Assembly (NCBI GenBank): GCA_016932235.1
Contig: JAFGDF010000293.1
Coordinates: 1-35,569, forward strand
Direction of reading: 5' to 3'
DNA: 35,569 nt
Source of the DNA: Deltaproteobacteria bacterium
Lineage (GTDB): Bacteria; Desulfobacterota; DSM-4660; Desulfatiglandales; HGW-15
The notes beneath the pieces are model-generated. The model made no database searches. It saw nothing but the letters and a program-made list of their open reading frames with translations, and was not told where the DNA came from. Positions within the stretch are counted from its first letter, which is position 1; each line of letters begins with the position of its first letter. Of the stretch, positions 14,833 to 23,019 are shown piece after piece. Position numbers and translations under genes: made by a program.

Positions 14833-16218
14833 TTGAACGAGGATCAGACACAGGAAAGAACGGCCCTTATTGTTGTTGCCATAGCCTCTTTCACGGGACC
14901 ATTTATGTTTTCCTCGGTTAACGTTGCTCTACCTGCTATCCAGGAAGAATTCAGCGTCAACGCTGTTCAACTCGGCTGGATCGCCACATCGATTATGCTG
15001 GCCATGGCCGTAATGCTGGTACCCATAGGCAAGATTGCAGACATCTACGGCCGTAAGAAAATCTTTGCCTGGGGGCTGATCCTCAACACCCTGGCCTCAT
15101 TGTTTGCAAGCCTCGTAGGGTCAGTGGCAATGCTGATCGCATCCCGTGTCATACAGGGATTGGCCATGGCCCTGTTCAATGTAACCGGTGTAGCCATCCT
15201 AACCTCTGTGTACCCGCCGAAAAAACGCGGCAAGGCGATGGGCATCTATGTTTCCGCGGTCTACATCGGTCTTTCCATTGGGCCGTTTGCCGGCGGGATT
15301 CTCACCCAGCAGGTAGGATGGAGAAGCCTTTTTCTTATCGTGGCGGTTTTTAGCGGTATCTCATTTTATGCAACCTTAAGGTATTTAAAAGGGGAATGGG
15401 CGGACGCTCGAGGAGAGAAACTGGATCTTCTCGGCAGCATCCTTTACGGCATTGCCGTTCTGGCGATTGTTTACGGCGCCACGATCCTGCTGGAAAAAAA
15501 GGCCCTTTATCTAATCGCAGCCGGGGTTATCTGCATGATCGCTTTTGTCAGACATGAACTCAGGACACCCTATCCGGTATTCGAAGTCAGGCTGCTCACC
15601 GGGAACAAGCTGTTCGCCTTTTCGAGCCTTGCCGCCTTGATTAACTATTCCGCGACCTTCGCGGTCACCTTCCTGCTGAGTCTTTACCTACAATATATTC
15701 AGGGCATGTCTCCCCAGTGTGCCGGCGCCGTTCTTATGGTCCAGCCGGTTCTCATGGCCATCCTTTCTCCGGTTACTGGAAAATGGTCTGATAAAACCGA
15801 GCCCGGAAAAATCGCTTCTTCAGGAATGGCCATCACCGCCCTCGGGGTGTTCCTTTTCGCGTTCATTGGGAAAGGAACGAACATATTTTATATCATCTGC
15901 ACCCTGGCGATATTAGGGCTCGGTTTTGCAATGTTTTCCTCGCCAAACATGAGCGCCATTATGGGGGCTGTTGAGAAAAGATATCTGGGAATCGCATCAG
16001 GGACAGTATCGACAATGCGGTTGTTGGGGCAAATGTTAAGCATGGCGATTACCATGGTCATTATTTCGCTTTTCCTGGGAAAGGAAGAGATATCGCCTTC
16101 CAACTATGACCTTTTCCTGAAAAGTGTCTATGTCGCTTTCCTGATATTCACCATTCTCTGCGTCATCGGGATCTTCTTTTCACTCAGCAGGGGGTCGGTA
16201 AGGAATAAAACAGTTTAA
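14833..16218 (+). CDS. MFS transporter, DHA2 (EmrB/QacA)-like
   Basis: 461 residues with about 12-14 predicted transmembrane helices. The N-terminal signature SSVNVALPAIQEEFSVNAVQLGWIATSIMLAMAV and GKIADIYGRKKIF (motif A) identify the drug:H+ antiporter branch, and the DHA2-type motif C segment GLSIGPFAGGILTQQVGWRSLF follows. The start is TTG with AAGGAGGATAATATT just upstream, 25 bases after the RND gene, so it is the last gene of the same operon. An operon with two unrelated exporters is unusual and suggests export across the inner membrane followed by removal across the envelope, or two products. The downstream gap to the convergent tctA gene (88 bases) shows no clear terminator. Confidence 0.92.
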   Translation: MNEDQTQERTALIVVAIASFTGPFMFSSVNVALPAIQEEFSVNAVQLGWIATSIMLAMAVMLVPIGKIADIYGRKKIFAWGLILNTLASLFASLVGSVAMLIASRVIQGLAMALFNVTGVAILTSVYPPKKRGKAMGIYVSAVYIGLSIGPFAGGILTQQVGWRSLFLIVAVFSGISFYATLRYLKGEWADARGEKLDLLGSILYGIAVLAIVYGATILLEKKALYLIAAGVICMIAFVRHELRTPYPVFEVRLLTGNKLFAFSSLAALINYSATFAVTFLLSLYLQYIQGMSPQCAGAVLMVQPVLMAILSPVTGKWSDKTEPGKIASSGMAITALGVFLFAFIGKGTNIFYIICTLAILGLGFAMFSSPNMSAIMGAVEKRYLGIASGTVSTMRLLGQMLSMAITMVIISLFLGKEEISPSNYDLFLKSVYVAFLIFTILCVIGIFFSLSRGSVRNKTV

Positions 16219-16306
16219 TATCACTAAGATCTCCGGGATCATTTACCATGCACTTGCCTGTATAATAGGAGAAGACCTGGTGGTGATAGAAGTTTGATGC
16301 CCCGCC

Positions 16307-17806
16307 TCATGACTTTTTTCTATTGGGCCGGAGCCCTAACCAGTAAAATGAAAAAATGGCCAGGAAAAACAGAGCTAGCGCTACCGGCCGAGTCAACACC
16401 ATCATGAAATTTCCGTCGATAATGTTAAGAGATTGGGACAGTGACAGTTCGAAACGTTCGCCCAGGAAAAAAGCAATCACAAGCACGATAGGGGAATAAC
16501 CAAACGCGTTCATTAAATATCCCAGGACGCCAAAAAAGAACATGGCTCCCACGCCGAACAAACCGCCGGTAGTTATGTAAACACCGACAATACAGAGAAT
16601 CAAGGCTGCTGTAAAAATAAATGATTCTGGCGCCCTGATAACTCGTGCCCATACACGCAGCCCAAAGAGGCCAATGAAAAGATTTGCCACATTTGCCATT
16701 AAAAAGGAACCAAAGATACCGTAAATCAGCCGGCCCTGTTCATGGAAAAGCAGCGGGCCGGGTTGAACCCCATGTATCATCAGAGCTGTTATGATCATTG
16801 CTGCCGCGGCATTTCCAGGTATCCCCAGGGTCAGCATCGGAATGCAATTGGCCCCGCAGACAGAGCTGTTGGCCGATTCAGTTGCGGCAATCCCGTGAAT
16901 ATTCCCTTTTCCAAAACTGTCCGGGTCCTTGGACGTCTGTTTGACCATTCCATAAGTCATAAATGCTGCCGCGGAAGAATCCAGTCCCGGTATAGCCCCA
17001 AAAACAGAACCGACTATGAAGCCACGTAAAATGGTATACCGGCAGCTCCAGTACTCAGCCAAGCTGATTCTTCTATCCTCTTTTTTCTGGGTTTTAGGAA
17101 TCCTCACGGCAGGAACACTCTTTCCGCTTATCATGGACAGCCGGCGAAAAATTTCAGCCACCGCAAGCATCCCGAGAGCCACAGACACCAGATGAAATCC
17201 TGAGTACAGTTCCAACCATCCAAATATAAAGCGGGGCGTGCTGTTCTCCGGGTCCAGGCCCACGGTAGCGAAAAAGAGCCCCAGTGCGGCCGACATAATG
17301 CTCTTCATCATGGAGTCTCCCACCAGCGCCGAAATAATGGAAAAGGCAAAAATCATTAATGCCAGTATTTCAATGGGGCCCATTTTCAGTGCCACCGCGG
17401 CAATCAGAGGGGATACTGTTATAAGGAGCACATCACTGGCCGCATCTCCAGTGACGGACGCATAGAGCGCCATCTTTAACGCCTTTTCAGGTTTTCCGTT
17501 CTGCGTCATCGGGTACCCGTCAAGTGTCGTGGCAGCGGCATCCGGTGATCCGGGGGTGTTTATCAATATGGACGGAATCGCGCCACCAAAAAGCCCTCCT
17601 TTATTGATTCCAACCAGAAAGGCAATCGCTGTCAGAGAATTAATCCCAAAGGTAAATGGAATGGCAACAGCCATAGCGGCTACCGGACCAATCCCCGGCA
17701 TTGCTCCTATGAACTGGCCGAAAGCAATACCCATCAACACAAAACAAAAATTATAAAAGGTCACGGCATCAGAGAAGCCGGAAAGAATCACTCCAATATC
17801 AATCAT
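16307..17806 (-). CDS. tctA: Tripartite tricarboxylate transporter, large membrane subunit TctA
   Basis: 499 residues and about 12 transmembrane helices. The two family signature regions are present: GAMPGIGPVAAMAVAIPFTF with GAIPSILINTPGSPDAAATT, and the later repeat GAIPGLDSSAAAFMTYGM with CGANCIPMLTLGIPGNAAAA. TctA forms the solute channel in the inner membrane and is driven by ion gradients. It is the last gene of the leftward cluster, 15 bases after tctB. The TTT family carries citrate and other carboxylates, terephthalate-type aromatics or sulfonated compounds, so a specific substrate cannot be named from this protein alone. Confidence 0.96.
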   Translation of the reverse strand: MIDIGVILSGFSDAVTFYNFCFVLMGIAFGQFIGAMPGIGPVAAMAVAIPFTFGINSLTAIAFLVGINKGGLFGGAIPSILINTPGSPDAAATTLDGYPMTQNGKPEKALKMALYASVTGDAASDVLLITVSPLIAAVALKMGPIEILALMIFAFSIISALVGDSMMKSIMSAALGLFFATVGLDPENSTPRFIFGWLELYSGFHLVSVALGMLAVAEIFRRLSMISGKSVPAVRIPKTQKKEDRRISLAEYWSCRYTILRGFIVGSVFGAIPGLDSSAAAFMTYGMVKQTSKDPDSFGKGNIHGIAATESANSSVCGANCIPMLTLGIPGNAAAAMIITALMIHGVQPGPLLFHEQGRLIYGIFGSFLMANVANLFIGLFGLRVWARVIRAPESFIFTAALILCIVGVYITTGGLFGVGAMFFFGVLGYLMNAFGYSPIVLVIAFFLGERFELSLSQSLNIIDGNFMMVLTRPVALALFFLAIFSFYWLGLRPNRKKS

Positions 17807-17821
17807 AGGGTGTATCCTCTT

Positions 17822-18250
17822 TCAAGGAAGTGGCGTATCCAGCAGAAATTCAATGCAGAACCACATAGAAAACGGCAGCCCGATAACTCCCAGGCTTAGC
17901 CAGAGCACGCGGTGTTCTTTAACCATGATCATGATGGCCAGTATCAAAGGAGGCGCAGTATAAACAAATCCGATTAGTTTCATCACATAAAGGCCCACAC
18001 AGGCGACCAAAAAAAACAAACCCATGCGAAGGGACAATTTAACGTCAAGCTCCGCGTTTCCGGCAGGAAGAACAAAATGTATCAATCCGGCCAGGATAAT
18101 GATAACAGATGTAATCCTCGGCAGGGTCGTCGGGTTTAACCAGCCAAAATCCAGGGCGGCTTCAGTTTGAGAAGGGATAATCCAGAACATCAGGACAGCG
18201 CCCATAACGGCAAAGACCAGTCCTGAAATGCGATTGAGAGTCATGTTCAA
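17822..18250 (-). CDS. tctB: Tripartite tricarboxylate transporter, small membrane subunit TctB
   Basis: 142 residues with four hydrophobic helices: ISGLVFAVMGAVLMFWIIP, PRITSVIIILAGLIHFVL, LGLYVMKLIGFVYTAPPLI-like and a C-terminal LGVIGLPFSMWFCIEFLLDTPLP. The length, four-helix layout and C-terminal F(x)6-LLxTPLP ending match TctB. Position confirms it: it lies directly between the TctC/sulfotransferase-like genes and tctA. Its start follows the sulfotransferase-like gene by 69 bases. It should pair with TctA in the inner membrane. Confidence 0.92.
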   Translation of the reverse strand: MNMTLNRISGLVFAVMGAVLMFWIIPSQTEAALDFGWLNPTTLPRITSVIIILAGLIHFVLPAGNAELDVKLSLRMGLFFLVACVGLYVMKLIGFVYTAPPLILAIMIMVKEHRVLWLSLGVIGLPFSMWFCIEFLLDTPLP

Positions 18251-18319
18251 TATCCTCTTCCTGTGAATGAGATGCTTATGTTGGTCTGATAACCGGCAAG
18301 ACCTCTCTATCTATTTCAT

Positions 18320-19612
18320 TCATTTCTTTTCATCCTTCCGGGGAATGCGGAAGGTTGTGATGTCAGGCGGAATTACAGGGATTTCAGACCTTGGGGTTCC
18401 TTCAGGCACCCAGTCATAATCAATGGGCTGGGCCCTGAAAACATAATTGCTGCGACTACCCCCACTCTCAACATCATGGTCGGCCCACTGTCCGAAGATC
18501 GGATTCACATATTCCCAGACAATCTCCCCCTCAGGTGTGATCTGAAACATCCGGCCGTTCATTCCTTCACAGATCAGGGTATTGCCATTCGGCAGCCGCC
18601 TGGCGTTGCTGATAAATGAACTGAAAAAATTCCAGATCGGCAGCCCGTTTTTAGATGCATCATACTGCCATATGATCTCTTTTGCCACCGGATCCACCTC
18701 CAGGACACGGGAACCGGGAAACATATTAAGGTAAATAGGCGGAAACCCTGCAGCGCCCTGGTTATCGAAAATCAGGATATTCCCCTCTCCGGGCCGTCCT
18801 CTCGGAATCATATGGGCATCGTGCTGACCGGAAATGGAATCCACGGGCCGCGGGACCTTGCCGGAAAATGAAACCAGGGAATGATCATAAGAGGCAGGGT
18901 ATTCGGGGCCCATACGCCAGACGATTTTCCCTGATTTTTTTTCGATGATGGCAATAAACGATCCTTCGCGGGAGTCAATTATGATATTGTCAGGATGGAA
19001 CCGCGTATCACCGGCATCAAACCATTTATTCGGTCCCATAGGGGCCATATCGTTCAATACAAACAGGCTGGACCGGGGCCGCATCTTTCTGCTGAACAGC
19101 AGATCCTTCTTTTGACCCGTAAAGCCTAATTCTTCGATGTGCTCCGAGGAAATCCATTGCCATACAATCCTGCCTTCAGTATCAACCTCATAGATCGCCT
19201 GATCGCTTAACTTTATTTCCGCATTTTCCAGAACAGGACTTTCAAGGAAAGCCACAAGCAGGACATTACCGTTGGCCAGGGGGGCCAGGTCGTGGTTCTG
19301 CCTGGCCTGACCCCCGGGTGCCTGTTTGCCCCATTCCCAGGCAATATGCCCATCCCAATCCACTTTTAGCAGGGTTTCGCATGAATATATCTCCGGCTCT
19401 TTATGACACAGGATCTGGCCCTTTTTTCCGTTGTTCAGTATAGGATCGATCATCTCAACCGGAAAACCGGTATAGTTATAAACATGGCGGATTTCCCCGG
19501 TCATATCGATCAGGTATGATCTCCCGTCCCGTCCGTCATAGAGGATAAAACTGTTATGGCACCTGTCAGGATAATAGACTGTCGTACCCGTTGGAAAAAC
19601 GGAATAAGGCAT
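18320..19612 (-). CDS. Arylsulfotransferase (ASST)-like beta-propeller protein
   Basis: 430 residues. Repeated propeller blades have the form GxIxWEW/xP-NGN: GHIAWEWGKQAPGG, NHDLAPLANGNVLL, GRIVWQWISSEH, SGKIVWRMGPEYP, GQHDAHMIPRG with NILIFDNQGAAG, and NARRLPNGNTLICEGMNGR followed by GEIVWEY. The HD-containing blades (NHDLAPL, QHDAHM) and the FDNQG segment match ASST/Arylsulfotran_2 proteins, which transfer sulfate between phenols through an active-site His. No signal peptide is visible, whereas classical AssT is periplasmic. It starts 12 bases after the tctC stop and is followed by tctB, so it splits the usual tctC-tctB-tctA order. Whether it moves sulfate or is a PQQ-like propeller with another role is open. 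Confidence 0.82.
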   Translation of the reverse strand: MPYSVFPTGTTVYYPDRCHNSFILYDGRDGRSYLIDMTGEIRHVYNYTGFPVEMIDPILNNGKKGQILCHKEPEIYSCETLLKVDWDGHIAWEWGKQAPGGQARQNHDLAPLANGNVLLVAFLESPVLENAEIKLSDQAIYEVDTEGRIVWQWISSEHIEELGFTGQKKDLLFSRKMRPRSSLFVLNDMAPMGPNKWFDAGDTRFHPDNIIIDSREGSFIAIIEKKSGKIVWRMGPEYPASYDHSLVSFSGKVPRPVDSISGQHDAHMIPRGRPGEGNILIFDNQGAAGFPPIYLNMFPGSRVLEVDPVAKEIIWQYDASKNGLPIWNFFSSFISNARRLPNGNTLICEGMNGRMFQITPEGEIVWEYVNPIFGQWADHDVESGGSRSNYVFRAQPIDYDWVPEGTPRSEIPVIPPDITTFRIPRKDEKK

Positions 19613-19624
19613 CGTGTTACCCTT

Positions 19625-20590
19625 TTACTGTTTTACTTCCTTGCCCGCGTCAATCAGGAATTTAGTATCAATTTGCCCTTGCTTAAGCATCTCAAAGGTG
19701 CCTTCCGGTCCAAGATTGTTCGGCAGGACCTTGAAGGTATTCCAGATAGCCTCTTTCAACTCGGCTGAATTGATTGCATCGTCAAACACTTTTGCCAGTG
19801 TTGCTTTTACATCAGCCGGCAATCCTTTGGGCGCTGCAATAAAATAATAGGGTTCAATATAATAATTAAAACCGTCTTCCATGATGGTTTTTACATCAGG
19901 CGCATAAGAGACCCTTTTTTTGCTATAAATCCCTATCATCTTCAGTTCGCCGGTTTCAAGATATTTAACGTGTTCACCGGAAAGACAGGCCACAATTATA
20001 TGCCCTCCAAGCAGATTCTGGATCTGTTCCGCTCCACTCTGATGTGCGATCTGTTTGAATTTCGCGCCGGTATCGTTGCTCACGGCATTCAAAATCATTT
20101 GCTGAACATTTGAATCGTATCCTACCGCTACGGATCCTTTGGCCTTGGCATAATCCAAAAATTCCATAAAATTATTAAAAGGGGCGTCTCCTTTGGCGAC
20201 GAAGGCATTCTCCGAAGATGCCATAGTGCCGATATAATCAAAACTGTCGATTTTAAACGGTACGGTATCTCCCCGGAGGCCCAGTGTCACGAAAACAGGC
20301 ACATTTACACCCACGCCAAGTATCATTCCATCCGGCTTTTCCCTCATCAGGTTGGATAACATGGTCACGCCGCCACCACCGGGTCTATTTTCAACCGCGA
20401 TATTCCATCCGGTTTGTTTTTCAATAATGGCTGCAGTCAGCCGTGTGGTGACATCCGTGGACCCGCCGGCATCAAATCCGACCCGAATTTTAATGGCGCC
20501 TTTGGGCGCCCAGTCCTGGGCAAAAACTGAACCCGGCAAAATCACTATACAGGCCATTGCAAATGCGATTAAAACATTTCTTATTTTCAT
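19625..20590 (-). CDS. tctC: TTT-family periplasmic substrate-binding protein TctC
   Basis: 321 residues. Residues 1-25 are a signal peptide (VLIAFAMACIVILPGSVFA, cleavage after FAQ or nearby). The mature start WAPKGAIKIRVGFDAGGSTDVTTRL and VENRPGGGGVTMLSNLMREKPDG are diagnostic of the TctC/Bug fold, in which the two loops bind a carboxylate. In the periplasm it would hand the substrate to TctAB. An AGGGGGG ribosome site precedes the ATG. The gap upstream (20591-20850, 260 bases) between this gene and the ferredoxin shows no strong promoter, so it may be in one operon with the flavoprotein and ferredoxin genes or have a weak promoter of its own. Confidence 0.95.
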   Translation of the reverse strand: MKIRNVLIAFAMACIVILPGSVFAQDWAPKGAIKIRVGFDAGGSTDVTTRLTAAIIEKQTGWNIAVENRPGGGGVTMLSNLMREKPDGMILGVGVNVPVFVTLGLRGDTVPFKIDSFDYIGTMASSENAFVAKGDAPFNNFMEFLDYAKAKGSVAVGYDSNVQQMILNAVSNDTGAKFKQIAHQSGAEQIQNLLGGHIIVACLSGEHVKYLETGELKMIGIYSKKRVSYAPDVKTIMEDGFNYYIEPYYFIAAPKGLPADVKATLAKVFDDAINSAELKEAIWNTFKVLPNNLGPEGTFEMLKQGQIDTKFLIDAGKEVKQ

Positions 20591-20850
20591 CTTTTTTCCC
20601 CCCCTATTTTATTGGTTGATAGATAAGGCCCAGATTGAACCCAATGAGTAGTTCCGTGGTCCCTTTAAACTACCTGTATTCTCGTTATTTGTACAGGGCA
20701 CGAAGTAAAAGCGACTCCGGCCAGAACGCGCCTATCCTTTTTATCTTCAGGATGAGATCCTGCGGAACGATACGGGCATCCGAGCATTTCTTCACATGCA
20801 GAGGCTAACGAACAATTCGATAAAATGGCGGTCAAAAGCGTAAATTTTTT

Positions 20851-21084
20851 TCAGGACGTCTCTTCGAATTCCCTGTACACCAGCTGAATGGGCAGGGGAA
20901 TTCGTAAGCGTATGGCTCCGGGAACCGGACAAACCGATACACAACCATTAAAATGAACACATTCTTTAGGATAGGTCACTGTTGGTACCTCTCCTTTTTT
21001 TGATCCATAAAACACATCTTCAGAGCAGATTTCCACACATTTACCACATCTTATGCAATTTTCAGAATTAATGACAGGCGGCAT
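20851..21084 (-). CDS. Small 4Fe-4S ferredoxin with one substituted cluster Cys
   Basis: 77 residues. The first motif C10-x2-C13-x2-C16-x3-C20 (NCIRCGKCVEIC) is complete. The second reads C42-x2-F45-x2-C48-x3-C52-P (ECVHFNGCVSVCPVPGAI), so the middle Cys is Phe. In two-cluster ferredoxins this predicts one normal [4Fe-4S] cluster and one three-ligand site, possibly [3Fe-4S]. The tail (IPLPIQLVYREFEE) is longer than in minimal ferredoxins and resembles the small subunits that accompany AprA-like flavoproteins. It begins 12 bases after the flavoprotein stop, so it is the likely electron partner. Confidence 0.92.
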   Translation of the reverse strand: MPPVINSENCIRCGKCVEICSEDVFYGSKKGEVPTVTYPKECVHFNGCVSVCPVPGAIRLRIPLPIQLVYREFEETS

Positions 21085-21096
21085 CTTTTTCCTCTC

Positions 21097-22734
21097 TTAA
21101 TATGGTTTCCAACCCAAAATCGTATCGCCCTTTATCCTTTGAACAATCTGGGCCTGATTAAGTGTCGGGTCTGTAAACGGGTAATCGGGCCGGCGATGAA
21201 GATTCCTCGTCTCCCTGCGGTTCAGCGCCATTAAAAAGGTAAGCTCACCGAGTTCCAGGAGATTCATTACTTCCAGGCACCGTGTGACCTCATGAGGATT
21301 TTTTGCCACCAGGGAATCAACGGCCTTCTGCCGGATTCTTCTAAGGTGCTGTAGTCCCTGCCTCAGAAGAGATTCATTTCGGACCATTCCCGCGTAATCC
21401 AACATGGTCTGCTGCAGGGCGATACTGGTTTCCTCCCAGTCCGGCCCGTTTTCATGTCCCCTGATGGCGTCTATGATCTGTTTCTTTTCCCTGACAACAG
21501 GGTTATTTTTAGCAACGGTTTCGTGTTTGACATTCCGGGCATAGGCTGCCGCGTTTTCCCCGCTGATATATCCAAAGGTGGCGGCCGCGGATATGTCTCC
21601 AAAGGCTTCATCGCCGGCGGCATACAAACCCTTCAGGGAGGTTTCGGCATTTACGTCGGCCACGACCAGTCCCCCACCGCGCAGGGGATAGGTCATAAAT
21701 TCTATGGGATGTTTTCTGAAATCAATACCTTCAGCCGCCATGTATTCGGTCATGGCCCCGTAACCTTCGTTTCCCATCCAGTGCATCATGTAGGCGTGAT
21801 CGGCCTCCGTGATATCAGTGCAATCCATGTACAGGGGCCCTTTCCCCTGCTGGGCATACTGTTCAGGCGCCAGCTTGTTTACCTCGCAGATCATATCCCC
21901 GTAGCGACGATCCGGCTTGCTCACAAACGTGCCGGCGGGTTTTCCATACCAGTCTTTTACCACCCCTATCCAGGTGGCCTGGCCAAAACGGGCAAAGTAT
22001 TTCGGACCGATGTGCCGTTGAGGCATCTCCAGGTTCTGGAGCATGGCGCCGGCCCTGTAAGCCATGGCCCGGCCATCACCTGATTGGGATCCGCCATGGG
22101 GATCATTTGACAGCCATCCAGGTGTCAGTGGCGGGTACAGCCGTGAACATTTTCCTGTACCTAGCACAACGGCTTTTGCCTCGAACACAAGGAGTTTGTC
22201 TTCCCGGGTATGGACGCCGACAGCACCGATAAGACGGCTCCTGTTGCGGATAAGATCCAGCATCATGACCCGGTTTAAAATGGTCACTCCCCGTTTTTTG
22301 GCCTCTTTAGTCAGGATTTTCTTCTGGAAACGGCCCGCGTATTTGATATGGGTCATGGGCCGGCCCGGAAAGGAATGTCCTGCAAACTCCCAGCGGCCCC
22401 TGTATTTCATGGGAATACCCCAGGAATTCCATAATGTTACAATATCATATGCCTTCGCGAACTGGGCACGCAGAAGATCTTTACCGATCAATATCTCACC
22501 CTTGGCGGTTCGCAAGAGTTCTTCAATCCATGCATCCCTGTCCGGGCCATGAATTTCGGGAATATATGTTTCAAAATGATCATTACCCATACGGCCACAC
22601 CCGCTGTATTCCACATTTCCTTTCTCGGCCACGACAACACTCGCACCTGACTCTGCGGCCCTGATAGCGGCCATGAGTCCGGCGATGCCTCCTCCGATAC
22701 ACAGGACATCCGTTTTTATCCGTTCTTCTATCAT
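21097..22734 (-). CDS. AprA/fumarate-reductase-like FAD flavoprotein
   Basis: 545 residues. The N-terminal FAD dinucleotide-binding fold is DVLCIGGGIAGLMAAIRAAESGASVVVAEK, followed by GCGRMGNDHFETYIP. The capping and catalytic region includes DPHGGSQSGDGRAMAYRAGA and YPLRGGGLVVADVNAETSLKGLYAAGDEAFG, the conserved FAD-binding end of the succinate dehydrogenase/fumarate reductase/adenylylsulfate reductase superfamily. With a small ferredoxin downstream, the pair has the AprA-AprB type of arrangement, but whether it acts on APS, an enoate or an aromatic acid cannot be read. It is the first gene of the leftward cluster, with a promoter candidate at 22852-22824. It is cytoplasmic, since no signal peptide is present. 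Confidence 0.92.
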   Translation of the reverse strand: MIEERIKTDVLCIGGGIAGLMAAIRAAESGASVVVAEKGNVEYSGCGRMGNDHFETYIPEIHGPDRDAWIEELLRTAKGEILIGKDLLRAQFAKAYDIVTLWNSWGIPMKYRGRWEFAGHSFPGRPMTHIKYAGRFQKKILTKEAKKRGVTILNRVMMLDLIRNRSRLIGAVGVHTREDKLLVFEAKAVVLGTGKCSRLYPPLTPGWLSNDPHGGSQSGDGRAMAYRAGAMLQNLEMPQRHIGPKYFARFGQATWIGVVKDWYGKPAGTFVSKPDRRYGDMICEVNKLAPEQYAQQGKGPLYMDCTDITEADHAYMMHWMGNEGYGAMTEYMAAEGIDFRKHPIEFMTYPLRGGGLVVADVNAETSLKGLYAAGDEAFGDISAAATFGYISGENAAAYARNVKHETVAKNNPVVREKKQIIDAIRGHENGPDWEETSIALQQTMLDYAGMVRNESLLRQGLQHLRRIRQKAVDSLVAKNPHEVTRCLEVMNLLELGELTFLMALNRRETRNLHRRPDYPFTDPTLNQAQIVQRIKGDTILGWKPY

Positions 22735-22823
22735 CTTCCTCCCCTTGCCGTGTTAGAATTGTTATATCCCGCAGAAATTATTCATCTTTTTGAATACAAA
22801 TCCCTTATGGTGAATCTTATTTA

Positions 22824-22852
22824 TATATCCTATATCCTTATGATATTGTCAA
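22824..22852 (-). promoter_or_regulatory. Promoter candidate for flavoprotein/tct cluster
   Basis: On the minus strand TTGACA (22852-22847) is followed after 17 bases by GATATA (22829-22824), or after 19 by TATATA. It lies about 90 bases before the flavoprotein ATG at 22734, in the divergent AT-rich region that also serves the amidohydrolase gene. Confidence 0.45.
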
Positions 22853-23019
22853 TCTAATTGTGTGAGTGTGAAGGCCACAGGCTCGGCCCTGGCCGAAGAA
22901 ATCTGATGGTGACCAAGGATGTTATTTCCTTGATCATATCAGTATCTTCTGCTAATCTATTCCCATCTTTTTATATTTTCTGGTTCTTCTCCAACTTAAC
23001 ATTATCAGCGGGCAATAAA

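Noticed and set aside
21454..22083. 209-codon frame antisense to the AprA-like flavoprotein
   Set aside because: Shadow of a real gene with all conserved FAD motifs on the other strand; no ribosome site.
22858..23019. In-frame N-terminal extension of the amidohydrolase
   Set aside because: It would add 54 residues without ribosome site before the metal-binding HxH that normally opens this family; ATG 23020 fits better.
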